In this document: piece by piece, positions 9,793-18,546 of the stretch
Position numbering within the stretch: position 1 is the stretch's first letter
Layout of the letters: each line of letters begins with the position of its first letter
Source: Chryseobacterium gleum
Lineage (GTDB): Bacteria > Bacteroidota > Bacteroidia > Flavobacteriales_D > Crocinitomicaceae
Direction: 5' to 3'
Assembly: GCA_945862165.1 (NCBI GenBank)
Contig: CAMAXI010000001.1
Span: 518,688 to 582,687 of the forward strand
Length of the DNA stretch: 64,000 bases
Position numbers and translations under genes: made by a program
Notes under the pieces: model-generated
What the model was told of the DNA's origin: nothing
The model's database searches: none
Seen by the model: the letters and a program-made list of their open reading frames with translations, nothing else

Positions 9793-10743
9793 TTAATCTT
9801 CTAACAAAAACTTCCTCCCTACTCCATTCAACACTACAAAATACATTCCTTTTGGGAAAGTTGTCAAATCAACATTTGTTGAATCAATAAAGTTTTGTTG
9901 AAATACGTTTTCTCCTTTTATAGTGTAAACCTCCACCCTATTTTCACATGGGGCATTTACATAAAAAACACCACTAGATGGATTGGGGGAAATGGAAAAT
10001 TGTAGTGTAGCTTCTTCTAATCCCAAAGACTCTGAATGAATCACTCCAACTGCATCTAAATCAAATCCGGCTGAAGGATAAGGTGTTGGATATGGATCAT
10101 TAATTAAATTGTTTTTTGAATCTCTACTTCCAAACATCGGGTTTATACTACCTACAATATCCACAATTTTTACATGGGTAATAGCACGCGTATTTAACCC
10201 AACACTATCTTTTAATTCATCTAAATCAAAAGGTGTTCCGTAGTTCACTTTGTATTTACCTGCTAGATTGTTTAGTTTTGTTGGATCCATTGCAGCATTA
10301 TTATCCAATTGAACAAGAGTATCTAATAAGGAAACACTTGGGAAACGAACAAAATGTATTCCATCTGAACTAACTTCTACAAATGCTAGTTCAAGAAACG
10401 AATTATTAAATCCATTCTCAAACACAGCAAAGTCAGGACCATTCCCATTGCTTATTGGATAATCAAATGTAACAATCGCTTCTCCTGCATCTCCAAGACT
10501 TAAAACACCATTCGTTCCTGCCTTACCCAACACAGATTGCGCATCCCCAACCGAAGGTTTTCCAAGATTTTTATTTGCGACATCTAACCAACCAAGTTTA
10601 ATGGTACATGTATTTGCCCAGCATTTAAACACCGAAGAATCTTTATAAATCGCTTGTGAACCATTTACTCCAACACCTGGAGCATACTGTGACTTCACAA
10701 ATAAACTTGTAGAAACAAATAAAAAAAGAATTATTTTATTCAT
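9793..10743 (-). CDS. T9SS-exported surface protein of the B12-type operon
   Basis: The signal peptide MNKIILFLFVSTSLFVKSQ is followed by a domain with GFDLDAVGVIH and EVSSDGIHFVRFPS, found in surface proteins of Bacteroidota B12 loci. The last 75 or so residues are a type A T9SS sorting domain: SISPNPSSGVFYV, VEVYTIKGENV, FPKGMYFVVL. It should therefore be secreted through PorU/PorV and anchored outside. It is the last gene of the riboswitch-controlled operon and overlaps the propeller lipoprotein gene by 8 bp. Its direct ligand is not known. Confidence 0.85.
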   Translation of the reverse strand: MNKIILFLFVSTSLFVKSQYAPGVGVNGSQAIYKDSSVFKCWANTCTIKLGWLDVANKNLGKPSVGDAQSVLGKAGTNGVLSLGDAGEAIVTFDYPISNGNGPDFAVFENGFNNSFLELAFVEVSSDGIHFVRFPSVSLLDTLVQLDNNAAMDPTKLNNLAGKYKVNYGTPFDLDELKDSVGLNTRAITHVKIVDIVGSINPMFGSRDSKNNLINDPYPTPYPSAGFDLDAVGVIHSESLGLEEATLQFSISPNPSSGVFYVNAPCENRVEVYTIKGENVFQQNFIDSTNVDLTTFPKGMYFVVLNGVGRKFLLED

Positions 10744-11770
10744 AGTAAATCAAAGAATTAGGATTGAGTCCAACATGAATTTTTTGTATGAATTCACCTG
10801 AATTCGAAAAGCGATGGACGTAACCCGAATTAGTATAGGCATTCGCATCAAATACAAACAACTGCTTTAGTACTTCAACATATTGTATGCGATAAAGTGT
10901 CGTGATGCCGTTTAATGGTATAAAGTCTGAATTAATCGTAGCATTTGTTTTCATATCATACAGAGAAACAGATTCAGAAGTATAAATCAACAACAGATTT
11001 TCCATCTTTTCAATTCCTGAAATTTTTAAGGAGATTGTTTCTTGATTTTTGGAGATACCTAAATTTACCTTTTTAAGGACAGAAGGAAAGGTACTGTAAT
11101 CCCCACGGACATGCACAAATAAAGTTGAGTCGTTTTGGGCTACAATTTTCCCTGGATTCTTACCTACTATTATTTTATCTAATTCTACTAAACTTTTACA
11201 ATCAATAACAGAAATAGAAGAATCTAAGGAAGGATTTAATCCGCCCGAATTGGAAACAAATAATCGATCATTTACAACCAGCATGTTTTCAGGGTTATCG
11301 CCTACTTTAATTCGTTTTTCAATTTGTAAACCGACTGTATCAATAACATCTACGTATCCATCAAAACAAGAAATGAACACTTTACCACCATAACAAGCCA
11401 AATTTCTAGGTTGCCTTGCTTTCCCATTGTGGATCATTTCCAATTGTTTAATGGAAACTCCTGTTTTTGCATTCAGAATTTCAACTGTACTAGAAACATT
11501 TACAATTATGTATATTTTATTCCCGTACCTCAATAAGTCATTCCCAGTATCTCCTAATTTTCTTCCAGTTTTTTGTAGAAATAAATCCTCAGTTACTTTA
11601 CCAGTCGATAGATCCATCCAAGACAAACTCGCATTATTCAGATTAAAAAGTCCTTCATTCAAAACCAAGAAACCATTTTTTAATTCATTAGTATCTAGAC
11701 TAAAAGAAGAAACTGCTTTTTTACAAGAAGAAAGAAATAGTATAAAAAGACAAAAACTAATTAAACGCAT
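10736..11770 (-). CDS. BtuG-like beta-propeller surface lipoprotein (DUF5074/YncE-like)
   Basis: A lipoprotein signal (MRLISFCLFILFLSSCKK, lipobox LSSC) is followed by propeller-blade repeats. These have the pattern of a short beta stretch with GNKIYIIVN, GKVFISCF, NDRLFVSNSG and SISVIDCKSLVELDKIIVG. Bacteroides BtuG proteins are surface propeller lipoproteins that hand cobalamin to BtuB, and this gene sits beside a TonB-dependent receptor behind a cobalamin riboswitch. B12 binding is therefore inferred from fold and context. It overlaps both neighbours (14 bp upstream, 8 bp downstream). Confidence 0.82.
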   Translation of the reverse strand: MRLISFCLFILFLSSCKKAVSSFSLDTNELKNGFLVLNEGLFNLNNASLSWMDLSTGKVTEDLFLQKTGRKLGDTGNDLLRYGNKIYIIVNVSSTVEILNAKTGVSIKQLEMIHNGKARQPRNLACYGGKVFISCFDGYVDVIDTVGLQIEKRIKVGDNPENMLVVNDRLFVSNSGGLNPSLDSSISVIDCKSLVELDKIIVGKNPGKIVAQNDSTLFVHVRGDYSTFPSVLKKVNLGISKNQETISLKISGIEKMENLLLIYTSESVSLYDMKTNATINSDFIPLNGITTLYRIQYVEVLKQLFVFDANAYTNSGYVHRFSNSGEFIQKIHVGLNPNSLIYYE

Positions 11771-13718
11771 AATTTAAAGAGACTATATAATTTCTACCTG
11801 GCATCACAAAATAACTAACATATTGATAATTAGTATTTGTAAAATTCTTTATGGTCGCACTCAACTTCCATTTGTTCTTTTTATATACATTCATTCTATA
11901 TTGACAAGTGATGTCAAACGTAGAAAATCCAAGTAATAAGTTCGATGTATTATTTTCATTAAGCACATAGCGACTCGACAATGCAGAATTACTAATTAAC
12001 AACCCTGTTTTATTATTTAATAAGATTGAAACTTCCGATTGCAAGGTGTGAGCAGGAAAATAGGCTAATTGATTTTTATACGTAAACGAATTCTCCTCTG
12101 AAATGTCTTGAACTTTTTGATAAGCATAGTTGATGGAAGCATCCAACTCAAAATTTTCAGTGAGTTTCCAATTTTTGCGGAGCAAAATATCTACCCCGAA
12201 TATTTGTACTTTTCCTACATTCAAAATCGTCCAAACAAATAAATTCTTGGAAGGGATCGCTAAAATTTTGTCATCCACTTTATTATAATATGCGTCCAAA
12301 CTCAGATGAAGTGAATTTTTCAAAAAACGATAGGATGTCCCTATTGCGTATTGTAAGGCTAACTCTGGTTTTAATTCTTTATTGCCAATCGCATTATAGT
12401 ACAATTCACTAAACGAAGGCATACGAAACGTTTGTTTGAACCAAGCCCTTGGCAAACCTAGTAAAGAATGATAGTTACGCTTTTCTAGTTGAAGATAGGT
12501 TGTCCAAGCAGTCGTGTTTTTTACAGATGCTCCTTGTTGATTTTGTAACGAATGATTTCCAACTTGAGCAGTAAAAGAGAGCGTTTTTAATGTTGCTTTC
12601 ATTCCCAAAACCGACTGAAGGTGATAACGTTTTGGTGAAAAAACATATTGATTCGTTGCTGTCAAACTACTGAATGTATGTTCTATACCTCCATACAACA
12701 TGAAAACACTGTCTATGATTTTTCGGTTCAAGGTCACCCCAGATTGATTAATTGTGTTAAAGTACCATTGATTTAACCCGCCCGAATTATTCAAATAGGA
12801 TGGGTCAATATAATTCAAATAACCATAATTAAGGCTATTATAGATATTCATTTTTCCTTTCTCGCTTTTGTTTTCTAAAACAACGTTAGCATACGTATTT
12901 TGTTGATTTAATTCTTGATTCGAAGTTTCATTATATAATATCACGGCACCAGGCAATCCTCTTTCTGAGTGATTGAAATGAATAGTTGTTCTAATTTTCA
13001 AATTTTGATTCAAATCTTTCGAATAATTAATCCCTCCAAATACCTCACTCAGTTGATTGTTTTTTCGCATACTTGTAGTGCTAAAATTTCCATTTTCAAT
13101 TGTGTAAGGATAATTCCCAGAAAAACTTCTGTACTTAGCATAGACGCTTAACAATGATTTAGCGACACTCCTTTTATAACTTCCATAGTTGTCGAACTGA
13201 CCAAATGAACCTACTTTAGAAGTATATCTTACTTCCATCGTGTCGTTGGTTTGTCTATTTTCAAAAGTATTTATGGATAATATATTTCCCTGCATTAAGG
13301 CTGAAATTGGTAGTAATTCATCAGATGGCACCCCTGAAGTGAAAGATAGACTATGTACATTATCTACTTGTAAATTACTTAAATCTAACTGACCAATCAT
13401 TGTATTTTGAAGAGCGAATCCATCCAAAACAATTGCAGTATTAGTACCCGAAATTCCTCGGTAGGCAATGGTTTTCATACCTCCGATACCGCCATAATTT
13501 TTCAACGTAATCCCTGCAATTTTTTGAGTCAATGCTCCAATATCTTCCGAAGCATATAATCCGATTTTTTTTACTGAAATAACTTGACTTTCCCCTGAAA
13601 GCAGGATAGAATCGTTTAACAATTCTATCCTAACTCCTGGGAGGGATTTCTCTTTTTCTTGACTAAATAAATAAAGATTCAGACATAAAAAATAAATAAG
13701 CAATGAGTTTTTCAGCAC
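11757..13718 (-). CDS. TonB-dependent outer membrane receptor, probable cobalamin transporter (BtuB-like)
   Basis: The signal peptide MLKNSLLIYFLCLNLYLFSQ is followed by a plug domain (GLYASEDIGALTQKIAGITL, GGIGGMKTIAYRGISG, IVLDGFAL) and a beta-barrel of about 500 residues. It ends in NYAFN, an aromatic-containing barrel terminus. The length of 653 aa and lack of a CarboxypepD_reg N-domain resemble vitamin/siderophore receptors rather than SusC. The start is a GTG 10 bp after the DUF4465 gene. Control by the cobalamin riboswitch upstream of the operon makes B12 the likely substrate. Confidence 0.88.
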   Translation of the reverse strand: MLKNSLLIYFLCLNLYLFSQEKEKSLPGVRIELLNDSILLSGESQVISVKKIGLYASEDIGALTQKIAGITLKNYGGIGGMKTIAYRGISGTNTAIVLDGFALQNTMIGQLDLSNLQVDNVHSLSFTSGVPSDELLPISALMQGNILSINTFENRQTNDTMEVRYTSKVGSFGQFDNYGSYKRSVAKSLLSVYAKYRSFSGNYPYTIENGNFSTTSMRKNNQLSEVFGGINYSKDLNQNLKIRTTIHFNHSERGLPGAVILYNETSNQELNQQNTYANVVLENKSEKGKMNIYNSLNYGYLNYIDPSYLNNSGGLNQWYFNTINQSGVTLNRKIIDSVFMLYGGIEHTFSSLTATNQYVFSPKRYHLQSVLGMKATLKTLSFTAQVGNHSLQNQQGASVKNTTAWTTYLQLEKRNYHSLLGLPRAWFKQTFRMPSFSELYYNAIGNKELKPELALQYAIGTSYRFLKNSLHLSLDAYYNKVDDKILAIPSKNLFVWTILNVGKVQIFGVDILLRKNWKLTENFELDASINYAYQKVQDISEENSFTYKNQLAYFPAHTLQSEVSILLNNKTGLLISNSALSSRYVLNENNTSNLLLGFSTFDITCQYRMNVYKKNKWKLSATIKNFTNTNYQYVSYFVMPGRNYIVSLNYAFN

Positions 13719-13728
13719 GAAAAAGTAG

Positions 13729-14463
13729 TTACTTAGTAAACTTAATATTATCTACAGTAAAGTATCCAGGCGTATTCATCCCCCATTGACCTACGTCTGT
13801 ACTTTCCAATTTAAAACTCAATGAATCGATGGCTACAAATTTGGAAAGGTCAACTGTTTTCCACTCTTTTTGGATGTAATTTTTAGATTCATCCACATTT
13901 TGAAAATCCGCTAAATAAACAGCAATAGAATCCTTTACTTTTCCTGCACTAAAGCCTTTCACCCAAACTTTGAAAAAATCTTTGTCTTTCGCAATAAACT
14001 TTTTAGCAAAATCATCACCATTTTTCATGGATAATGCTGTATAAGTAGCATTTGTAATTGCAATAGAAACAAGTTGTACAGTACTAGGTAATTTTACTCC
14101 AGCATTATTTGTTGCAAGTAAATAATTTTTACTTTGACTCGCACCACTTCCTGCATATGAGGCGAACAAATTATTAAATCCAGCAGAATCAACATTAACA
14201 ATATTTGAAACTGCAAAACCTTTACTGAAATACCAGTATTTGTAATAATCATCGAAAACATAATTATTATCGAAAGTAAATCCTTGACTTACTATACCAC
14301 CTTTGATACTATCCAAATATCCTTTTGAAGGAAGATATACATCTTCAAAATCGATTGTATACGTTGTTTTTAATGGAGTTGTAGATGGCTTAATTTCATC
14401 TTTTTTACAACTAACAAGTCCTGCAGTCAATGCAAGTCCTACAATAAGCAATTGTTTTTTCAT
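13729..14463 (-). CDS. DUF4465-like surface lipoprotein, first gene of the B12-type operon
   Basis: The lipoprotein signal MKKQLLIVGLALTAGLVSCKK has lipobox LVSC. The mature protein has the DUF4465 pattern: TIDFEDVYLP near the N-terminus, FASYAGSGASQSKNY in the middle, AITNATYTALSMKNGDDFAKKF, and a C-terminal SLSFKLESTDVGQWGMNTPGYF with a final VDNIKF strand. It is a jelly-roll-like beta protein probably on the cell surface. Its position directly behind the riboswitch suggests a role in cobalamin capture; that is inference. Confidence 0.85.
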   Translation of the reverse strand: MKKQLLIVGLALTAGLVSCKKDEIKPSTTPLKTTYTIDFEDVYLPSKGYLDSIKGGIVSQGFTFDNNYVFDDYYKYWYFSKGFAVSNIVNVDSAGFNNLFASYAGSGASQSKNYLLATNNAGVKLPSTVQLVSIAITNATYTALSMKNGDDFAKKFIAKDKDFFKVWVKGFSAGKVKDSIAVYLADFQNVDESKNYIQKEWKTVDLSKFVAIDSLSFKLESTDVGQWGMNTPGYFTVDNIKFTK

Positions 14464-14541
14464 CTTTTTGTTTTTTACAAAAAATTAATAAATAACTAAA
14501 AAGAAGAAATCAGTGGGAGTTTCCCATAAATAGAAATAGTC

Positions 14542-14566
14542 GCACACCCATATGAAAAGAGTGTGC
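14542..14566 (-). promoter_or_regulatory. Hairpin between riboswitch and first gene (candidate expression platform)
   Basis: A perfect 6-bp stem (GCACAC with GTGTGC) with a 13-nt loop, extendable by AGTC/GACT across a bulge to 14538-14580. It lies between the aptamer and the ATG at 14463. There is no run of U after it, so translational control or transcript processing seems more likely than classical termination. Confidence 0.4.
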
Positions 14567-14604
14567 AAATAAATCCGACTTTATTCTGAAGTCTTCATTC
14601 AACA

Positions 14605-14765
14605 ATTAATGGCAGGTATTCTGACTTGCTCCAACTCAATTTGCCTTCCCGTTATACACAGTGAACTATTAAATTGATTTTACAGAGCTTACAGCTGCAG
14701 ATACAGTTCCGGATTTACACCGAATTCCCTTTTATTCTACGAGGTAGTACCAAAAATCTTTGGCT
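14605..14765 (-). ncRNA. Cobalamin (B12) riboswitch
   Basis: Read on the minus strand, the conserved aptamer elements appear in order: AAGGGAATTCGGTG then TAAATCCGGAACTG (14703-14730), GCTGTAAGCTC (14685-14695) and the closing CAGAATACCTGCC (14611-14623). This is the standard AdoCbl-type core and B12-box layout. It lies 140 nt upstream of the DUF4465 gene and should repress the surface B12 operon when cobalamin is abundant. Outer boundaries are approximate. Confidence 0.93.
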
Positions 14766-14797
14766 AATTTAAAGATTATAAGATTACTTAAGTCAGA

Positions 14798-15787
14798 TTA
14801 CTCGATTTTTATTTTTCGAGCTAACTGATTTTCCTTACAAGCATTGGAAATTTTTTGAGAGATAACATATTCTCCTTTCACAAGGTATTTATGCGAAGAA
14901 TTTTGATCTGTTGAAATTGTACCATCTCCAAAATCCCAAACATGTGAAAGATAATTTTTCGCATTACTTACAACTTGAATTGAATCTTTATTCTGAATTA
15001 AATCGAATCCTGTCTCCAACAACCTTGGTGTAGGAAGGTACCTCCAACGTGCTAGATTATTTAATACAATTTTAGTTGCAGCAATTTCAATCACTTGACG
15101 ATCAAACGCATTCAACTGTATTAATGCAGTATTATTACAGGGTGATTCACCAAAAATCGTTGTGAAATGTGTGCAAGCAGAGAGATAAGAACCTGTTAAA
15201 ATGGGATGAAAACGATCTTCTTGATACAAATTAATTTCCGGATTAGATTCTCGCACTTCTTTCCAAACCATACCAACTGGAGAAACACCTGTTGATAATT
15301 TGTCTGCGAAAATCAAATACTGACGTTCAATTCGTAATTGCATTGAATCATAACTAGCAATTGCCTTCCATTTCTTATTTCCATTTTTATATCCCCAAGT
15401 CATGTAAAATAAAATACGTGCACAAGGATTGTATTTACGCACACTATCCACCATTTTTTTTGCAAAAGGAAAAGTCAGACTATCTACTTTGAAATCTGGC
15501 TGTGCAAATTCGTTACTATGTCCTTGTAAAATAACATAATCCCATTTACGCGATTGAATCATTCGATAGGTTCGTGGACGTTCCGAATGGAATTTCAAGT
15601 CTTTCCCCCCGGTTACTACTGTATCCACATACACTTTCTTCCCTTTTGATTCTGCTATATCTTTAAAGATATACGGCATATTATTGTAGAATGTAAAACT
15701 ATTCCCAACAAATAAAACCGAAGTAGAATCTTGGGAGAAAGCATTAAAAGACATTATGAATAATAAAAAGTAAAAGATAAATTTCAT
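14798..15787 (-). CDS. Exported SGNH-type hydrolase (DUF4886-like) with C-terminal PKD-like domain
   Basis: The signal peptide MKFIFYFLLFIMSFNAFSQ is followed by an SGNH-like fold: block I VLFVGNSFTFYNNMP carries the serine, VILQGHSNE resembles the block with Gly/Asn, and EDRFHPILTGSYLSA carries the D-x-x-H catalytic pair. Residues from about 275 form a PKD-type domain (HVWDFGDGTISTDQNSSHKY). Substrate is unknown; an ester-linked carbohydrate or lipid is possible. It lies upstream of the riboswitch and is probably a separate transcription unit. Confidence 0.8.
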   Translation of the reverse strand: MKFIFYFLLFIMSFNAFSQDSTSVLFVGNSFTFYNNMPYIFKDIAESKGKKVYVDTVVTGGKDLKFHSERPRTYRMIQSRKWDYVILQGHSNEFAQPDFKVDSLTFPFAKKMVDSVRKYNPCARILFYMTWGYKNGNKKWKAIASYDSMQLRIERQYLIFADKLSTGVSPVGMVWKEVRESNPEINLYQEDRFHPILTGSYLSACTHFTTIFGESPCNNTALIQLNAFDRQVIEIAATKIVLNNLARWRYLPTPRLLETGFDLIQNKDSIQVVSNAKNYLSHVWDFGDGTISTDQNSSHKYLVKGEYVISQKISNACKENQLARKIKIE

Positions 15788-15870
15788 AAGGAGATAACTA
15801 ATATTTTATTAAATTAACCATAAATCTAATAATTTTCAAATCAACAAATTTTCAAATTTTCAAATTAATC

Positions 15871-15878
15871 TATCTTTG
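15871..15878 (+). promoter_or_regulatory. -7 box (TATCTTTG) for the enoyl-CoA hydratase gene
   Basis: Exact TAnnTTTG match 15 nt before the ATG at 15894. A short direct repeat of TTTTCAAA lies just upstream. Confidence 0.6.
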
Positions 15879-15893
15879 TTTAAAAATTAAACT

Positions 15894-16667
15894 ATGTCAG
15901 AAGCAATAAATCAAGGTCACGTAACCTTTGAAATAGATTCATTAGGAATCGGAACGATTACTTTTGGTCACCCTTTAAGTAATTCTTTACCAGGAAAAAT
16001 CTTACAAAAATTAGCGGATACGATTACCGAACTTGGTCAAAAGGAAGAGGTAAAAGTAATTATATTACAATCAGAAGGAGAAAAATCATTTTGTGCTGGT
16101 GCAAGTTTTGATGAGTTAATTGCCATTAAAGATTTGGAGACAGGTAAAAAATTCTTCTCTGGTTTTGCGAATGTGATTAATGCAGCACGTAAATGTCCGA
16201 AATTCATCATCGGTCGTGTGCAAGGTAAAGCAGTTGGTGGTGGTGTAGGATTAGCATCTGCAGTGGATTATTGTTTCGCAACTAAATTTGCAGATGTAAA
16301 ACTTTCTGAATTGGCTGTTGGTATCGGACCATTTGTTGTTGGACCAGCAGTAGAGCGTAAAATCGGTTTATCCGCCATGAGTCAATTAGCTATCAATGCT
16401 ACGGAATGGAGATCTGCAGATTGGGCTTACAAACGCGGATTATACACCTATGTTTATGATAGTGCTGCAGAAATGGATGAAGAGATTGCTGAATTAGCGA
16501 AACGATTAGCAGGTTCTAATCCAGAAGCGATGGCATTACTAAAAGGCATTTTTTGGCAAGGAACCGAAAATTGGGATGAATTATTACTAGAACGAGCAGG
16601 TATTAGTGGTAAATTAGTATTATCTGATTTTACGATAAATGCGATTAATGCATTTAAAAAAGCGTAA
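15894..16667 (+). CDS. Enoyl-CoA hydratase/isomerase family protein
   Basis: Crotonase fold. The oxyanion-hole segments are visible: EKSFCAGASFDELIAI around residues 62-77 and GKAVGGGVGLASAVDYCFAT around residues 110-130. The 257-aa length is normal. The exact acyl-CoA substrate cannot be read from sequence. It could act in fatty acid or amino acid degradation, or in phenylacetate-type pathways. It has its own -7 box and is separated from rplM by about 140 bp. Confidence 0.88.
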   Translation: MSEAINQGHVTFEIDSLGIGTITFGHPLSNSLPGKILQKLADTITELGQKEEVKVIILQSEGEKSFCAGASFDELIAIKDLETGKKFFSGFANVINAARKCPKFIIGRVQGKAVGGGVGLASAVDYCFATKFADVKLSELAVGIGPFVVGPAVERKIGLSAMSQLAINATEWRSADWAYKRGLYTYVYDSAAEMDEEIAELAKRLAGSNPEAMALLKGIFWQGTENWDELLLERAGISGKLVLSDFTINAINAFKKA

Positions 16668-16734
16668 ATCGACACTTAAAAAACTATAAACTAGTCCTGA
16701 TTTTGAAAATAGTTGTAATTATTTCATAAATCAG

Positions 16735-16765
16735 TTGTTAATAAAAGTTGGAAGTTATATCTTTG
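16735..16765 (+). promoter_or_regulatory. Promoter of rplM-rpsI (TTG-N20-TATCTTTG)
   Basis: A -33 TTG at 16735-16737 and a -7 box TATCTTTG at 16758-16765 with 20-nt spacing fit the Bacteroidota housekeeping consensus. It leaves a leader of roughly 40 nt before the GTG at 16811. Confidence 0.7.
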
Positions 16766-16810
16766 TCTTCCCATTTTAGGGAAATTGTCTTATTTAATTA
16801 ATAAATAATT

Positions 16811-17266
16811 GTGGATACATTAAGTTACAAAACCGTTTCTGCTAACAAGCAAACTGCTGATAAAAAGTGGTTGTTAGTAGACGCTGAAGGCCAAACAGTA
16901 GGTCGTTTAGCAAGTAAGGTTTCGAAGTTAGTACGTGGAAAACACAAGCCAAACTTCACACCTCACGCAGACTGCGGAGATAACGTTATCGTTATCAATG
17001 CGGAGAAAGTATCATTTTCTGGTACTAAATTAGTTGACAAGGAGTACATCCGTTACACGGGTTACCCTGGTGGACAACGTTCTTTAACAGCACAAGAGAT
17101 TCTTTCTAAACATCCAGAGAGATTGATCGAGAAAGCGATTAAAGGTATGTTGCCAAAAAATAAATTAGGTCGCCAATTGTTCACGAATGTGAAGGTGTAC
17201 GCTGGTACTGAGCACAAACAAGAGTCTCAAAAACCAGAGGTTATTAATTTAGACACATTCAAATAG
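16811..17266 (+). CDS. rplM: 50S ribosomal protein L13
   Basis: Ribosomal protein L13 of the large subunit. Conserved stretches include [39 protein letters not shown] and [13 protein letters not shown]. It has 151 aa, starts with GTG and is followed by rpsI after 5 bp, the classic rplM-rpsI pair. Confidence 0.98.
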   Translation: MDTLSYKTVSANKQTADKKWLLVDAEGQTVGRLASKVSKLVRGKHKPNFTPHADCGDNVIVINAEKVSFSGTKLVDKEYIRYTGYPGGQRSLTAQEILSKHPERLIEKAIKGMLPKNKLGRQLFTNVKVYAGTEHKQESQKPEVINLDTFK

Positions 17267-17271
17267 GAAGT

Positions 17272-17658
17272 ATGGAAATTATCAATACACTAGGAAGAAG
17301 AAAAACTTCAGTTGCTCGTGTTTACCTTAAAAAAGGTACGGGTAAAGTAACAGTAAACAAAAAAGACTTTAAAGAGTTTTTTCCAGTTGCAATGTTACAA
17401 TTTAAAGTTCTACAACCATTTGCATTAACAGAAACTAACGATCAGTATGACGTTACAGTAAATGTGCAAGGTGGTGGAATCAACGGACAAGCAGAAGCTA
17501 TTCGTTTAGGTATTTCAAGAGCTTTGGTTAAAGTTTCTGAAGATTTAAAACCAGCGCTTAAAGCGGAAGGTTTAATGACACGTGATCCAAGAATGGTTGA
17601 GCGTAAGAAACCAGGACAACCAAAAGCACGTAAGAAATTCCAATTCTCTAAACGTTAA
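17272..17658 (+). CDS. rpsI: 30S ribosomal protein S9
   Basis: Small-subunit protein S9, 128 aa. The N-terminus [20 protein letters not shown] and the C-terminal arginine/lysine tail [17 protein letters not shown], which reaches the P-site tRNA, are both present. It is co-transcribed with rplM. Confidence 0.98.
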   Translation: MEIINTLGRRKTSVARVYLKKGTGKVTVNKKDFKEFFPVAMLQFKVLQPFALTETNDQYDVTVNVQGGGINGQAEAIRLGISRALVKVSEDLKPALKAEGLMTRDPRMVERKKPGQPKARKKFQFSKR

Positions 17659-17679
17659 TATTATATTATTTTGGCGGTG

Positions 17680-17737
17680 TTTAGTATCCAAGTTTGTGAG
17701 TAAATGCTTAGAGCTCCCTCATCTACTGATTACTAAA
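17680..17737 (+). promoter_or_regulatory. Candidate structured leader of rpsB-tsf
   Basis: TTTAGTA at 17680-17686 pairs perfectly with TACTAAA at 17731-17737 and encloses at least one inner helix (GTGAG with CTCAT). It lies about 30 nt before the rpsB start. Ribosomal operons are often autoregulated through such leaders. Whether this matches a named leader family is not known to me. Confidence 0.35.
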
Positions 17738-17767
17738 GGAACGTAAACAATTTAAAAAATTAAAAAA

Positions 17768-18529
17768 ATGTCAAAAGCAACTTTTCAAGAATTATTAGAC
17801 GCAGGTGTTCACTTCGGACACCAAAAAAGAAAATGGAACCCAGCAATGGCACCGTACATCTTTGATGAGAAGAAAGGTATCCACATTATCGATCTAAATA
17901 AGACAATTGCTCATCTTGATCAAGCGTGTGCTGCGATGACTCAAATCGCAAAATCGGGTAAAAAAGTACTTTTTGTGGCTACAAAAAAACAAGCGAAAGA
18001 AATCGTTTCAGACAGAGTGAAAACGGTTAATATGCCTTTCGTTACTGAGCGTTGGTCTGGTGGTATGTTAACAAACTTCCAAACTACACGTAAGTCAATC
18101 CGTAAAATGGCTTCTATTGATAAAATGAAGACTGACGGAACTTGGGATACTCTTTCTAAAAGAGAGCGTCTTTTCAAAACACGTCAACGTGAGAAATTAG
18201 AAAAAAACTTTGGTTCTATTGCTGATATGACTCGTCAACCAGCAGCTATTTTCTTAGTAGACATTTTAAAAGAAAACATCGCATTACACGAAGCTAAAAG
18301 ATTGAATATTCCAATTTTTGCTATGGTGGATACAAACACTAACCCTAAATTAGTTGATTTCCCTATCCCTGCAAATGACGATGCTACAAAATCTATCGCT
18401 ATTATCTTAGATGCAATATGTGATTCTATTCGTTTAGGTTTAGAAGATCGTAAAAATTCAAAAGACAAAGCTGATAAAGGTGAAGAAGCAGCTACGGAAG
18501 TAGCAACAGAAGATAAAACAGAAAAATAA
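17768..18529 (+). CDS. rpsB: 30S ribosomal protein S2
   Basis: Small-subunit protein S2, 253 aa. Signatures: FQELLDAGVHFGHQKRKWNP, ERWSGGMLTNFQT and IFAMVDTNTNPKLVDFPIPA. The C-terminus is a charged tail rich in Lys and Glu. It lies 17 bp upstream of tsf, the usual rpsB-tsf operon. Confidence 0.98.
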   Translation: MSKATFQELLDAGVHFGHQKRKWNPAMAPYIFDEKKGIHIIDLNKTIAHLDQACAAMTQIAKSGKKVLFVATKKQAKEIVSDRVKTVNMPFVTERWSGGMLTNFQTTRKSIRKMASIDKMKTDGTWDTLSKRERLFKTRQREKLEKNFGSIADMTRQPAAIFLVDILKENIALHEAKRLNIPIFAMVDTNTNPKLVDFPIPANDDATKSIAIILDAICDSIRLGLEDRKNSKDKADKGEEAATEVATEDKTEK

Positions 18530-18546
18530 TTTAAAAAACTACTGAA

